Shown here: piece by piece, positions 33,528 through 46,100 of the stretch
Numbering within the stretch: the stretch's first letter is position 1
Layout of the letters: each line of letters opens with the position of its first letter
NCBI GenBank assembly: GCA_021444005.1
Contig: JABUSB010000002.1
Span: 81,349-139,885, forward strand
Source: Malacoplasma sp.
GTDB lineage: Bacteria > Bacillota_I > Bacilli_A > Mycoplasmatales > Mycoplasmoidaceae
Direction of reading: 5' to 3'
Length of the DNA: 58,537 nt
Notes under the pieces: model-generated
Database searches by the model: none
What the model was told of the DNA's origin: nothing
The model's input: the letters and a program-made list of their open reading frames with translations, nothing else
Made by a program: the position numbers and the translations under genes

Positions 33528-36500
33528 CTAAATAGTGTATTGAATAGAATATTCAGAAAGAGATTGCTTATTATCCATTTCACCATAATTGATCGTAATT
33601 GATACCGTATTTTGCGCATCATTTGGAATGATGGCAACACTGTATTGGTTATCTTTTAACTTAGTTGTGTATTGACCACTATCAAAAGTAATTAAATCTC
33701 TAATGTGTTGTTTTGCTCAATTTGCAAACTTAGTTGGGGTTAATTCTGCAAAAGTTTGCTTTGTAAAAAAACCTTTTGAAATTAAATAATTTTCAAGCAT
33801 TGAATCTGAGATAAATGACATATTGTCAGTAGTGTTGTCCATATTACCTTTAACAAATCCGGTATAGTTGACAATTAAATCCAGATCACTACTAGCACCA
33901 CTCATTAACTTTTGGGGGATGTGAACCAAGAAGCTTGCATACCCTAGTGTATTATCTTCATACATATAAGTTTTAATATCATTAGTTTTGTCTTTCCAAC
34001 CAGTTGGAATGTTGCTACCTTTAGAAGCTACTAACAATGTTTCAACTAATTCATTAAGATTAGTATAATTTTTGCCATCAATTGTCAAAGCCTTTGTAAA
34101 AGGATGCGCAGTAGTCCCATCACCCAATGAATTTACAATTTCAATTGGTTGAATTTGTTTTAAATACAACAACGCAACATCATCATCTCCCTTAAAGGTA
34201 ATTGAGTATCTTGTGTTGTATTGCTCTGTAGTTAAGAAACCACTATAAGTTTTGGTTGCTACATAGTTTGTAAATCCGTGACCACTAGTACCAATGCTGC
34301 TAGCATATGATTTGTCTAGTGCAATGTTTACGGTTAATGTTCCTTTAATATCATCTGGTGTTAGTGTGATATTAAAGTTGTTTGAGTCAAAACCTTTATA
34401 TGTTACTAAATCACTTAAGATGTCTCCTGCAGAAACTGAAGAGGCTAACATTGTGTTAAAGTTTTGACCTCCAATTGCAGTTGCACTTTTAAAGCTAAAT
34501 TCATAAACTGCAAGTTTGTTTAAGTTGCTATAAGTTACAGTATATGTATGTGCTTTTTTATCTGGTGAATTTGCTTGGCTAATATTAGCTGTAATTGTAA
34601 GGGATCCACTACTATCATTTCCAGTTGCACTAAAGGTCATTTTCGAAATTGGATAACCTTTGCTAGTGTCAGTATTAATAAATTGTAAATACTGGCTATT
34701 ATCAGAAGTTTTCGTATTTAAATTTTGGGCAATTGAAGTTGGTAAATTACCTGATTGGATATATGATTTTAGTTGCCCAACATTGTTTATATCAAGGGTT
34801 TGAGTTGCAGGGCTACTAGATGTTGTAGTACTTCCTGTAAAGTTGAATTGGCTAGCACTACCACTTTTGAATACTGTATATTGTTTCGTAGATTCATAAG
34901 TTAAGACTTGTCCACTACCACCATTTGTATAGTTAACTCCCATTGGGACATAACTATATGTTGCTTTGATATCAATAGTACCATTAGTGTCATTGTGTGT
35001 TGTAATTTGATATTTAGTATTAGGGTATAATTGTTTACCGCTAGTATCTGTTATGGTTTGTGATTGAAAACTTGCTTGGAATGGATTCAAGTTTTCAACA
35101 TCAGCTACTGTAATCGTGCTTGGTAATGAGTTTAAAAAATCGTAGTTGCTAGTTGTGTTTAATGTAATTCAACCCGATTTTTTGGAAATTTGATTAGCAC
35201 CAGTAAACTTCTTTTCAATCTTTTTAGGGGTTGCATCTGATGGTAATGTGGTTGTATATCACGGAATTTTGTAAAGGTTTGCAGTAACAGTGAATGACCC
35301 TGCAGTGTCGTTAATATCAGAAATCGTAAAAGGAACATATCCTGTACCATCTTGAAAGAATGATTCATTTAGAGTTGTAATATCGTTTCTTGTGATTTCA
35401 CTAGGAAGTTTTGATTTAAGTACGGTTTCATCAATTGTGAAATCAGCAGATGACACAATGGAATTTTTCGTATTTAATAACCCTAAATAATCTCCATCCA
35501 CCGCATTTGATGGATTTTGAATCACAGCAATTGCTAATCCATATTGGCTTGTATTTGTAGTATCAGTAGTTGATGCTACATCAATATTCTCATTATATTT
35601 TTCATTAATTAGCATTAACGAACCACTATAACCAAAGACGTTAAAAATAATATAATTTGTAGCATATGTGGCAACAGTGCTAGCAGAAGAATCTGTATCC
35701 CCAGTTTTATTATTAATTGAAGATAAATCTAAATATGTGATCGGAGGAATGGTACTTCCTTGCGAAGTAGCATTCTTCATTGTATCACTTGTAACTTCAT
35801 ACACTTTTGCATCGTCTTTAAATTTAAAGAATAAGTTTTCATTTGAATCTAAGCTTCAAGATAAGATTCATTTTGAATCACTCATACTAAATTTAGAGAT
35901 ACTAATGCTATTAGTATCAATAATGATTACCGTATTGTAAATTACAGTAACTACATTTCCATCTAACATTGTGTAGTAATCACGTTGTGGTGTGATTTTA
36001 GAGTTACGGTATCCACTAATCCCAGATGCTACTTTAACTGCACCACTACTTCAATAAGAATAAGATCCTCCTACAAAGTTTAGTTGGTCATCAACTAAAA
36101 TAAAATATACATCATAGCTAGCATTGCTAAAACCCTCATCTCCTGTAGTTCCTGAAACACTAGAATAGGATACAATTTCAACAAAGTTTCGGTTTGTTGC
36201 TACTGGTAACAAATTAAAAAAATACCATTGGTATTTAGTTTTATCACCATCTTTTGATGGTACATAACTCTTAGCATTACCAGAGATTTTAGTTACAGTA
36301 TTGCTTTTATCATTATATAAAATTGCAGATGCATCATCTTTAAAGTTTTTTGCTGCATTCCCATAGATCATTACATTTCCAGAAACTAGTGCAGAAACGA
36401 AACGGGGACCGCCAGTGTCACCTAATTGAACAGTTTTAATGATGTCACCTGTTGCTGCATTAATTTTAAAAAGCCTTTGGTCTTTGTTTTGTCCACCATA

Positions 36501-36902
36501 ATACCCTAATACTCATAGTGTATTAGTAGTTCGGTTATAGTCTCAATTAAATCACGCTCTTTTTCAAGCACCTGAATAATCTTTTCCGGGTTCTGCCCCT
36601 TTATCATCTTTATTTTTTTGGGACATGTCAATGCTTCATAATTTGGAACCAAACCAGTCAAGGGCGGTAATTGTATTACCCCAAAATGTTAGTGGTCCTT
36701 GAATTGTGGATAAGTTTGCATTTTGATCATTTTTCTCAGAAGCTATTAAATTAGAAGTAGTATCGTCTTGAGTAATTGAGGATGCTTTTCTAATTGCTAA
36801 ATGTGAGGAATTAGTGATCACACTTGCTGACACTGATGCACTAATTCCAGCAATCATCGCAAATGAAAGAAAAGGAATTAAGAATTTTTTGTTTAATTTC
36901 AT
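33528..36902 (-). CDS. Tandem surface protein C, lipoprotein-17-type repeats
   Basis: 1124 residues, third paralogue. The signal peptide differs from A and B (MKLNKKFLIPFLSFAMIAGI, then SASVSAS, without Cys). From SEKNDQNANLSTIQGPLTFW onward it joins the common sequence. Middle and C-terminal parts are very close to B (e.g. FDSNNFNITLTPDDIKGTLT). It carries the propeller-like N-terminal half and LPSxI-type repeats. Its promoter is unlike those of A and B: TATAAT at 36914-36919, preceded by an 11-8-11 inverted repeat. It is the first gene of the array in the direction of transcription, downstream of secA. Confidence 0.8.
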
Positions 36903-36913
36903 ATTAAGTTACC

Positions 36914-36950
36914 ATTATAAAAATTGATAAACTTAGCAATTTATCAATTT
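36914..36950 (-). promoter_or_regulatory. Promoter of surface protein C with an 11-8-11 inverted repeat
   Basis: TATAAT (36914-36919) lies 12 bp before the ATG at 36902. Directly upstream is a perfect inverted repeat, AAATTGATAAA (36921-36931) / TTTATCAATTT (36940-36950), with an 8-base centre. It covers the spacer and the -35 region. It could be an operator or a tyrosine-recombinase-like site; not present before A or B. Confidence 0.55.
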
Positions 36951-37075
36951 AATTTTATCTAATCAAAAAATGGGATGCAACTTTGAAAAAGACAGCAACA
37001 TTATTTAAAATAGTTGATTTATTAAAGTGCTTAAACAAAGCTTTTAAAAAGTGTTAGGTTAACAAAAATAAAAAA

Positions 37076-37100
37076 GGTTATTGATTGCAATAACCATTTT
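37076..37100 (-). terminator. Terminator after secA
   Basis: Perfect 8-bp stem GGTTATTG / CAATAACC (37076-37083 and 37088-37095), tetraloop ATTG, T-run on the minus strand at 37071-37075. Confidence 0.8.
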
Positions 37101-37103
37101 TTA

Positions 37104-40100
37104 TTATTTAAAGGTTTTGTTAGTTTCTTCTAAATATTCAATTACATCTTTTTGTAAATTGCTTATTTGTTGAATTGGCTTTTCTGATTTTGCTTGTTTA
37201 TCTTCTTCTGCTAGTAAAGCACTATCGTTTTCTTCAGATTTATTATTTTCATCATTTGCTTTTTGCAAGCTTTCATTTTTTTCTTGAATTTCTTTAATTG
37301 CTTCACTGTTGCTTACAAGAATTTTATTTTTTTCAACATCATCTAAATAAAGCTTTTTATTCTTAATAATTGATTGAATCATTTCAATTGGTTCATTAAA
37401 CAATTTCTTTAAATCAATCCCATTGTTTAATCCAATATCAGCTTTAGTATCAGTTGGTTCAATAATAATCTTAGAATCACTGTGAAGTTCTTCAATGTTG
37501 GGTGATTCATCTTCAATTTGTTTTTTCAATTCTTGCTCTAATAAATAATCAGCATCTTTATTTTGTTGTTGGTAAGCGATTTTATCAAGTCTTTCTTGCT
37601 CATCATCTAAGATTAATAAATCATTTAGCTGTGATTGTGAAGCTTGGTTTAATTCTTTATCAAGTGCATCATTTTTCTTAGAAACGATGTTAGGTTGAAA
37701 TTTAAAAGGTGAGTTATCAGGCATTCTTCCTCCAAATAAAGTACCAGGTGCTTTTTTCTCAACTACTGGTAACTTATAGAATGGGTTAATCATTTTATCA
37801 ATTTCAGCATCACTTTTTTGTTGGATACTATTTTTTACATCTTGGTAATCAATTTCATTTTTTTTCTGTGAGAAAACTGAATTTTTATATTTTTGAAAAT
37901 CAGTATCTAAAAATAAATCAGAAACTACTGCTTTTTTAATTTCTTGTTTACTTATTTCTTCGTCTGTTTCATCTTCTTCTTTATCATCATCTAAATCTTG
38001 TAAATCATTTTCTGGTTTTGATTCTTGTGTTGCAGTGTTATTAATAAATTCTTTAATGACATCAGAATCTAATAAATCAATCAGATCAGGATTTTCTTCA
38101 ATTGCTTTTTCAATAGCTTCACTATCTTCAATTTCTTGTGCCTCATCCTCATCTTGAGTATCGGGTTCATAATCCATTTCTTGTAAAACTGTATCTAAAA
38201 ATTGTCCTAAAGAAACTGGTTGCTCTCCTTCTTTAAAAGCAGGTTGGGATAAAATTGCTTCAATCTCATCTTCTGACATTTTAGGATCAGAATCAATTGG
38301 TTCAATTGATTCATTAACCTCTGCTTCACTATTGTCTTTATTTACACTTTCAATTTCACTTGCAATAGGAATTTCATTATTTTTTTCACTAAATTCAACA
38401 TTAGTGTCTTGGTCTTCCAATTCTTCTTCAAGTGCGAAAGGATTGGTTAATTGGATATCATTTGTGTTTTCATCAAAATTTAAAAGTGGCTCAACTTCTT
38501 CATGTGTGGTGAATTCTTTTTCTTGTTCGTCAACCGCATCAAGAATTGCATCTAGTGATTGTTTTTCAATAAGTGATTTTTGATCCAATACGTTCACATC
38601 ACTCGTATTGTGATTAAGTTTGTACAAATCAGATTTTGCAGATTGGATGTTGTTAACAATTGGAATTCCTGAATTTGATAACTCAATTACTTGATTATGA
38701 TCATCAATTATTTCTAATGGTTGACTATTATCTACAATTTGAGGAGTAATGGGTTTGGGTTTATCAACTGTTTCGTCAATCATAAAATTTTCAAATTCTG
38801 AGACATTAGTTGAGATGTCATCAAAATATGATTGCTCAACTTTTTTAAGACTCGAAAATTCTTTTTTTTTAAAATCAGAAGAATTAACTAATGAATCTAG
38901 TGCTTCTCTTAATTCATTAGATTCATTTGGTAAACTTAGATTACATAAAGCTGCAATGGTGTCATTGACAACATCAATCTTCATCTTTTCAAAAAGGTTA
39001 TTCCCATCTTCTATATAAATGTTTAAAGGGCTACGTTGCTCTAGTGATCTCAAATTTACCCCTTCTCGAAGCTTGGTCATTTTATCAATATGACGTGTTC
39101 ACTTACTATCAAGGTTTACAATCAAAATCTCATCAATTACATTAAGTGCATTAATTGATTCCAAGATTTTGTATTTAACTGCAACGATTTTTTGAAGAAT
39201 TTCAATTCCTTTTTCTGCTGCTAAACTAATAGACATATTAGCAAACAACGCAGGGTCAAAATAGTCAAATTTTAAAATTCTTTCATTTAAAAAGTTAGTG
39301 AATTTATTAGCATCAATCAAAGATGTGTTATCCACATTTTTATAGCTTGTAATTTCAAACCTAACAAAATCATTAATCATATTGTTAATGATTTCAAAAT
39401 TATTGGTTTTAAGCAAAATTTGGTCACGTTGCTTATAAACTAATTCTCTTTGCAGCGACAATACGTGATCATAATCCATTAAATTTTTACGGATGTCAAA
39501 ATTTAAACCCTCAACCTTTTTTTGGGTACGGTCTAACATTTTTGAAAAGAATTTAAAATCATAAAATTCATCTTCTAGCTTTTGACTAGCTTTTTCAAAC
39601 CGATCTGTTGCAAATCGTTTAAACAATGAGTCTTCAAGCGATGTAAAAAAGCGTGATTCACCCGGATCCCCTTGACGACCTGTTCTTCCTCTTAATTGGT
39701 TATCAACTCTTCGCGATTCGTGACGTTCGGTACCAATCACGTATAATCCACCAAGTTTTCTAACTTCATCATTAACTTTAATGTCAGTCCCACGACCTGC
39801 CATATTGGTTGAAATTGTAATCGCCCCTTTTTCACCAGCGTGCTTTACAATTTCAGCTTCTTTTGTATTGTCCCGTGCATTTAAGACTTCGTGAGCAATA
39901 TTTAATTCATTTAATCTTTCGTGAATGATTTCTGAATCTGTAACCGATGCTGTACCCACTAAGATTGGTTGCCCAACTTCGTGACGCCGTTGGATTTCAG
40001 CAATTACGTGATTCCACTTTGCTTTCTTATTACCAAAAATATAGTCTTGCTTATCAATTCTTTGAATTGGTTTATTGGTAGGAATTCTGACAACCACCAT

Positions 40101-41258
40101 ATTATAAATTTTTAGAAATTCTTCAGCTTCAGTCATCGCAGTACCACTTACCCCTGAAAGTTTTTTATACAATCTAAAAAATGATTGGTACGTAATTGTA
40201 GCCATTATGACGTTTTCTGGTTCAATTTTTACCCGTTCTTTAGATTGAATCGCTTGTTGCAACCCAGCATTATAGCTTCTTCCCTCTAAAATCCGACCCG
40301 TAAATTGGTCAACTAAATAGATAATACCATCCTTCACCAAATACTCTTTACCGTTTGCAAAGATATAGTGTGCTATTAAGGAATTGGTAATCTTGTGCAC
40401 TATTTCTGCACTCTCTACTGAATACAAATTATTTAATTTAAAAAACCTTTCCGCTTTTGCAACTCCTGAATCTGAAAGCGCAATAGTATTTGATTCATTA
40501 TCAATTACATAATCATCTGGTACCAAACTTGATACAAAATTATCGACTTCTAAATAAAGTGAAAAATCCTCTTTAGGTTGTCCCGAAATAATAAGTGGGG
40601 TTCTGGCTTCATCAATTAATACCGAGTCTGCTTCATCGACAATTACAAAGTTAAGCTCACGAATTACTTTCTCCTCGATGCTTCTAACCATATTATCTTT
40701 TAGATAATCAAATCCTAATTCAGAGTTAGTAGTATATGTGATGTCTTTAGCAAACATTTGCTTTTTAACATCTTTATTAAGTTTTGATGTGTTATACCCA
40801 ACACTAATTCCCAATTTTTCAAAAGCTTTGTTAGCAAATTCAGCATCTCGTTCCACAAGATACTCATTAACGGTAACGATATGCACTCCCTTTTTTTCTA
40901 AAGCGTTTAAAAAAGAAACTAATAAGATTGTTAGTGTTTTCCCTTCCCCTGTGTACATTTCTGAAAAATCACCACAATGCACCACATAAGCTCCCATCAT
41001 TTGAACTTCAAAAGCTAGCAAACCATGCTCTCGATAAATAATTTCCCGAGCAATTGAGAAGGCATCAACAACAATATCATCTAATGTAAATTTATTTTTT
41101 TGTAATCCATCAATTAAATAATTTGTTCTGATTTGTAAATCTTGTAAACTAAGATTTTGGTACTCTTTAAAATTATTTAATACTTGTTGAGCAATCAATT
41201 TTGCTTTGACAAGGATTTTTGATTTCTTCTTAATTTTTTTTACTTTTTTAAACTTCAT
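37104..41258 (-). CDS. secA: SecA preprotein translocase ATPase with a ~600-residue acidic C-terminal extension
   Basis: 1384 residues; usual SecA is ~780-900. Residues 1-719 show the motor: Walker A YTGEGKTLT (104-108), DEAD at 208-211 in VIVDEADSVLIDEARTPLII, and QLRGRTGRQGDPGESRFFTS. At 39099 a TGA would appear to end the gene, but it is a conserved Trp. The frame continues as WTRHIDKMTKLREGVNLRSL ... RSPLNIYIEDGNNLF, the normal SecA helical-scaffold/wing sequence (~720-780). From ~780 to 1384 comes a low-complexity tail rich in Asp, Glu, Asn and Ser, with coiled-coil-like lysine/glutamate stretches and no zinc-binding Cys motif. There is no break from ATG to TAA. SD AGGAACGG before the ATG. 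SecA drives ATP-dependent export through SecYEG, needed here for the many surface proteins. Confidence 0.93.
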
Positions 41259-41422
41259 ATCCGTTCCTATAAATTGCTTTTGCTAATTGGAAACTAAAAT
41301 AAATTATTAAAATAGTCACTAATTATAAATTAAACTACATTTTATTTAATTAAATAGAAATTTAATAGAATATAAAATATTCTACAAATAAATTTATTAA
41401 CTTATCCATTAATTTTAAAATA

Positions 41423-41463
41423 AAAAACTTGCCCTAAATTTTAAAATTTGAAGACAAGTTTTT
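41423..41463 (-). terminator. Terminator after OppA-like lipoprotein 1
   Basis: Outer stem AAAAACTTG (41423-41431) / CAAGTTTTT (41455-41463) with an inner palindrome AAATTTTAAAATTT (41436-41449). T-rich downstream on the minus strand. Confidence 0.7.
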
Positions 41464-41491
41464 AAAATTAATAATTGTTTTTAATAACTAA

Positions 41492-44400
41492 TTAATTGCT
41501 ACTATTGTCACCACTCATACCGTAATCTCGGTAATTTACTTGTTGAGTACCATTTCGAATTACATATTGTGGACTCTTTAGTGAATAAGAAATTTCTTTT
41601 AATCCGGCTTCACTTCTTGTGATGTAATAGTAATCAGAATCAATTATAAAGTTTTCATATAATGCTTTTAATGTTGATTCACCAGCATAGACACCAATTC
41701 ACTTACTAAATGAACCTGATTGATTTGATTTAACAATATCGTGTCCAATATATAATTGATCTAAAGTAGTTGGGGTAGCAACTGATTTTAATTTTGAAGG
41801 ATCTTTCACATAAGCATCAAATTTAGATTGGTCAAATACACCTTCAGATATTAGTTTATTTAACAATCCAATTGCTAACAATCCGTATCGATGACCTGGT
41901 TTCATAGTAGCTTCATCATTTGCAGCATCTGCATCACTATAAGTAGAATCTGAACCACTTGAATTTCTAGTTGTTTTTGCAATTCCTAGTTTATCAGCAA
42001 TTGTAGTTCCATTAACATTTTTATAAATATCAAATGTACTTTGAATTCTTGTATCTTGGGCAAATGGATCTGATGTAGGTAAAGTTTTAACAGTGTATTT
42101 ACCAGTAGTATTACCAGTACCAGAAGAATCTTGCCCACTACTATCTGCAGTTCATTCTGCTTTCATTAAGTTAGCAGCAGTTACCATACTTGATAAGAAT
42201 GTTAATCAAGCATTGTGTGCATTAGTACCTGTAACTGTTTCCATAGATTGACCAGCAACAGTACCAGTGTTAATTGTCGTTTCTGCTTCAATTCAAGTAC
42301 CAACTGCATTGTAGTCAGGACTTCAATAACTGAAACCAATTGGGCTTGCTTGGTTGTAATACCATTCATTTGTTGTTGGGTTTGGTGAGTTTCTTTGGTT
42401 AATATTGAATTGAACCAAACCTCCACCTAGAGATTCAATCGTTTGTTTTAGTGCAACTAAAAATGAGTTGTAATTTGTAGAAAAACTACCTTCACCAAAC
42501 TTAGCAGAAAGAATTAATGGACTAGAAGTTGAAGCACCATAATGTTTAAGAGCATCTTGGAAAGTTTGCTGGTTTATAGTAAGGTCTTTAATAGTAATAG
42601 CATTAGCAGAATCAGTAGAATTATTAGTATAAGTATAATATGGTATTTTGAACTCTCCTAAAGTATTTCCAGAGCCATCTGTATAATCAGTATAGCTTCT
42701 AGGTAATCCACCATTGAATAAATCACTTGCTACTGCTTCATAATAATTTGGGAATACCCCATATGGTGTACCACTTAATTGGAAATCACCAGAAGATGTT
42801 AAATTAATTAAACTTAGTTGGTAATAATTAACTAACCCTGCAATTGCAGCACGAATAGTAGTTGAGTATTCACTATTTCAATCACTTATAAAATTTGCAG
42901 CATTTTGAGAAATATAATCATTTGGTGTAATTTTTACTATATTATTTTCAAGATTTGCAATGTAAGGACGAGGTGTGTAAGAAATATAATTTGATTGTGT
43001 TGTTTGCACTACTTTTGTTGGATAGATAACATCAGGATTACTACCATACAATTGGATAGCTTCATTTTGCCGAATTGTTGGTACAGGGGCGTAATCAACT
43101 TGACCAGATTTAAACATTTCATAATATGTATCTGGGGTTCCACTCCCATAAAATAACACAAGTTTTTCTATCTTTTTTTCATTGTCATTTGGATCTGCTG
43201 GTGGTAAATCACCATTTTTGTAATTATTTCAAGCCAATAAATCTTTCCCAATACTATCAAAATAATACTTGTTTGTAGTAAGCTCCATTACAGTTGAAGT
43301 AAAGTTTGAAAAATAGTAAGACCCAGCAGATCAAGCATCAACATTAAAAACTCCCAATCCCCCAGCACCATAAATTTTAGTTCAATCAGTTGCAGCTTGG
43401 TCAATGACACCAGTATCATTACCCTTTTCATCTTTTGTAGTTTTGATTGGTGTACCACTTGCCATACTAATTGTAGTGACACGTGGATTAGTGTGGGGAA
43501 GCGCATTGAAAAATTCTTTTGATAATAATGACAATGCATAAGGATAAGCACCATCAATATACAAGCTAAAGAAGTTATCATTTTCATTAACATAATCATT
43601 AATATCATATTCAGGATCTGTTACATCAGGATGAACTGATTCACCATCTTTAGTTATAGTTTTTCTATCTCCAGCAGTTTTTTGAAAGTCTAGCGATAAT
43701 AAATCTAAAAAATACCCATTACGGTTGTAATTTAAATCAGATGACAACACATAAGCTTCAATTACTCTTTCAAAGTCTTTTCCACTCAATTGTTGCATTT
43801 TATTACCACTCATATCAACCCATCAGTTTTGAGTATCGATTAAAAATTGATAAACTGTACCATTACTAATTGCATTTGAATAATATGTAGATGTTCCTGT
43901 TGTGTCATTATTGTTTTTCAAACCCTTTTGGAATTCAATTCCACCTTTTTCCCGCAACAAGATTCAATAATCTTTTCCTTCAGTATAAGTAGTAGACCCA
44001 GAAGAACCAGTACCAGAAGCTGAGACATCATTAGATGCACTAAAGCTGGTCATAACTTCAGTATCACCTGATGTACTAGTAATTGAACTATTATCATTAG
44101 CAATATTTTTAATAGCATCTAAATATTTTTGATTAGTAGCAGCATCCATCCCATCATCTTTTTTACTTAAATCAATTCCAACTTTAGTATTAAACGCTTT
44201 TTGCACATTTTCATTAGCAAATACAATAACGGCTTTTGCACCTTCTAAGATTAAAACGTCTTTAATTGTATCAACCACATCAGTACTTGGAGTTCCAGGT
44301 GTAGTTTCCCCAAATTTATAATTGTTAACTGTTTGGTAATTTGTTAGCCCAAGTAATATTGAAGCAGCATAGGTTGAAATTGGTGAGTTAACAAATCCAA

Positions 44401-44575
44401 TTCCTAGTGGAGAGTTGTTGTTTTCCAATAATTTAGTAGCACCATAGAAAAATGTCATCACACCTTTAGTGGTATATGAACACGATGTAATCGCGGTTGC
44501 TCCCAATCCAAAAGCACCGGTGCATATTCCAATTTTTAGTAGTAAATTAAGTTTACTTTTTTTACTTTTTTTCAT
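41492..44575 (-). CDS. OppA-like substrate-binding lipoprotein 1
   Basis: 1027 residues. Lipoprotein signal KLNLLLKIGICTGAFGLGAT then AITSC with the lipid-bearing Cys at ~32; SD AGAAAGGA. The body has the look of family 5 (oligopeptide) solute-binding proteins of mycoplasmas: KIEKLVLFYGSGTPDTYYEM then FKSGQVDYAPVPTIRQNEA, then NYISYTPRPYI, YGVFPNYYEAVASDLFN and IGFSYWSPDYNAVGTWI. The C-terminal part (GHRYGLLAIGLLNKLISEGV) is shared with the paralogue at 46287-49262. Predicted to capture peptides at the cell surface; no ABC permease or ATPase genes are in the window. The adjacent leucyl aminopeptidase fits peptide use. An adhesin role, known for some mycoplasma OppA proteins, is possible. Confidence 0.65.
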
Positions 44576-44602
44576 AATATTCCTTTCTTAATTTTTGCAT
44601 AA

Positions 44603-44684
44603 ACAAAAAATAGTATTTTCTAAATTAGTTGCTTAATCTGCTTTTTAGACATATTAAAAAGCTTTTAATCTAGAAAATACTATT
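44603..44684 (-). terminator. Long structured hairpin between aminopeptidase and OppA-like lipoprotein 1
   Basis: 19-bp outer inverted repeat (44609-44627 with 44666-44684, one mismatch) enclosing an inner 8-bp stem GCTTTTTA / TAAAAAGC (44640-44647, 44655-44662). On the minus strand it is followed by six T. It acts as a terminator for the aminopeptidase gene or, if transcription enters from upstream, as a leader attenuator for the lipoprotein. Confidence 0.6.
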
Positions 44685-44709
44685 CTTATTTAATGTTGTG
44701 TAATTAAAT

Positions 44710-46071
44710 TTATTGCTGAGTTTTTGCAAAATTATATAAAGTTTTAATTAAAACTCCTTGCCCTAAATTTTTAATTACTGTTGTTAACGCAATATCTAAA
44801 TGGATGTAATTTACACCATGCGTAAATTCAACTAAAAAACAAGCTGCTGAAGAACTTCCTGCTTTTCGATCAGCACTATTACAGTTTGCGATATCTGCAA
44901 TTTGTGAGTCTAAAGAGTGTAAATAGTTTTCGTGTAATGGAAGTCTTCAAACATATTCTCCAGATAAAAATGCAACTTTGTTAAACACATTTCAGTCTTC
45001 GTCTGATGTTGCTCAAACCCCAGAGTAAGTGTCTCCTAATGAAAAGACCATTGCCCCTGTAAGGGTAGCAATATCCACTAACTTAGTTGCTTTGTATTTT
45101 TTAACTGCATATGATAATGCATCTGCTAATACTAATCTTCCCTCGGCATCAGTATTGTCAATTTCAACTGATTTCCCAGCATGGGAAATTAAAATGTCAT
45201 CTGGTCTTAGTGCTGTTGCACCGGGTAGGTTCTCTGTAAGGGCCGCAACTGCAACAACGTTTGTCTTCACATTATTTTTAGCTAATGCATAAACTGTACT
45301 AAGTACACTCGCAGCTCCTGACATATCAAATTTCATTCAACGCATATTTGTCAAGGTTTTAATATTCATTCCACCCGAGTCGAATGTAATCCCTTTCCCA
45401 ACATATGCATATTTTTCAGATGATTCGGGGTTATTCAAGTATTCTACACATAACAATCTGGGCTCTCTAACCGCCCCTGCATTTACCCCTAATAATAAGT
45501 TCATCTTCTCAGCTTTAATTTCTTGTTTATTTAAAACTGAAATGTTTACCTTATCAGCTACATCGCTAAATAATTTCTTAAATTCTTCTACAAAAGATTC
45601 TGGATAAATTTGACTACTTGGTCGATCTTGTAGGTTTCTACAAAAAAATTGTGCATCACTCAAAACAATTGCATTTGCTACAAAATCCTTGTATTTTTCA
45701 TTAACAGTAAACTTTAATGCATAACCTTTTTCAGGCTTTGTTTTCATCGAAAATGGTTTCTTTTGATGAAAACGGAAAGCAATAACTAAAACTGTTAATA
45801 AGTTTTCAATTTCCTTATCGTTTTCAGGTGATACAAAGTTAAAAACTTCAATAAAGCTTCTAAGATCAGCTTCAATGTCATCTTTATTTTTCTCTAAACT
45901 ACGTCTAATGTAGTCATCAAAGCGAGGGAAATCTACATTTGATGGGTCAACTAAAAAGTAGCAAATATTGTTTTCTTTAATTGTTTCAAAAGCTTTCTTA
46001 TGATTTACATTTAAAGAATCATTAATACTTAGTGCTTTATAGGTGACACTTTTTTTAATTTCATTATCCAT
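44710..46071 (-). CDS. pepA: Leucyl aminopeptidase, M17 family
   Basis: 453 residues. A cytosolic dizinc aminopeptidase that removes N-terminal residues from peptides. The C-terminal catalytic domain shows VGKGITFDSGGMNIK (Lys and Asp ligands), RWMKFDMSGAASVLS (Trp by TGA), and NTDAEGRLVLADALSYA with the metal-binding D and E and catalytic Arg. The N-terminal ~150 residues are the variable macrodomain-like part. It lies between two OppA-like lipoprotein genes of the same strand, which suggests a peptide uptake and breakdown role. Upstream is a TATAAT at 46186-46191 and a structured leader; SD AAGGAAA. The gene runs past the TGA-Trp codons at 45337 and 45013 to TAA at 44710. Confidence 0.93.
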
Positions 46072-46100
46072 AATCTTTTTTTATTTCCTTTTTTCCTAAA

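Noticed and set aside
39099..39101. TGA taken as the end of SecA, with a separate 658-aa protein downstream
   Set aside because: The codon falls at a conserved Trp of the SecA scaffold, and the following residues (TRHIDKMTKLREG) are SecA sequence, so it is one gene in table 4.
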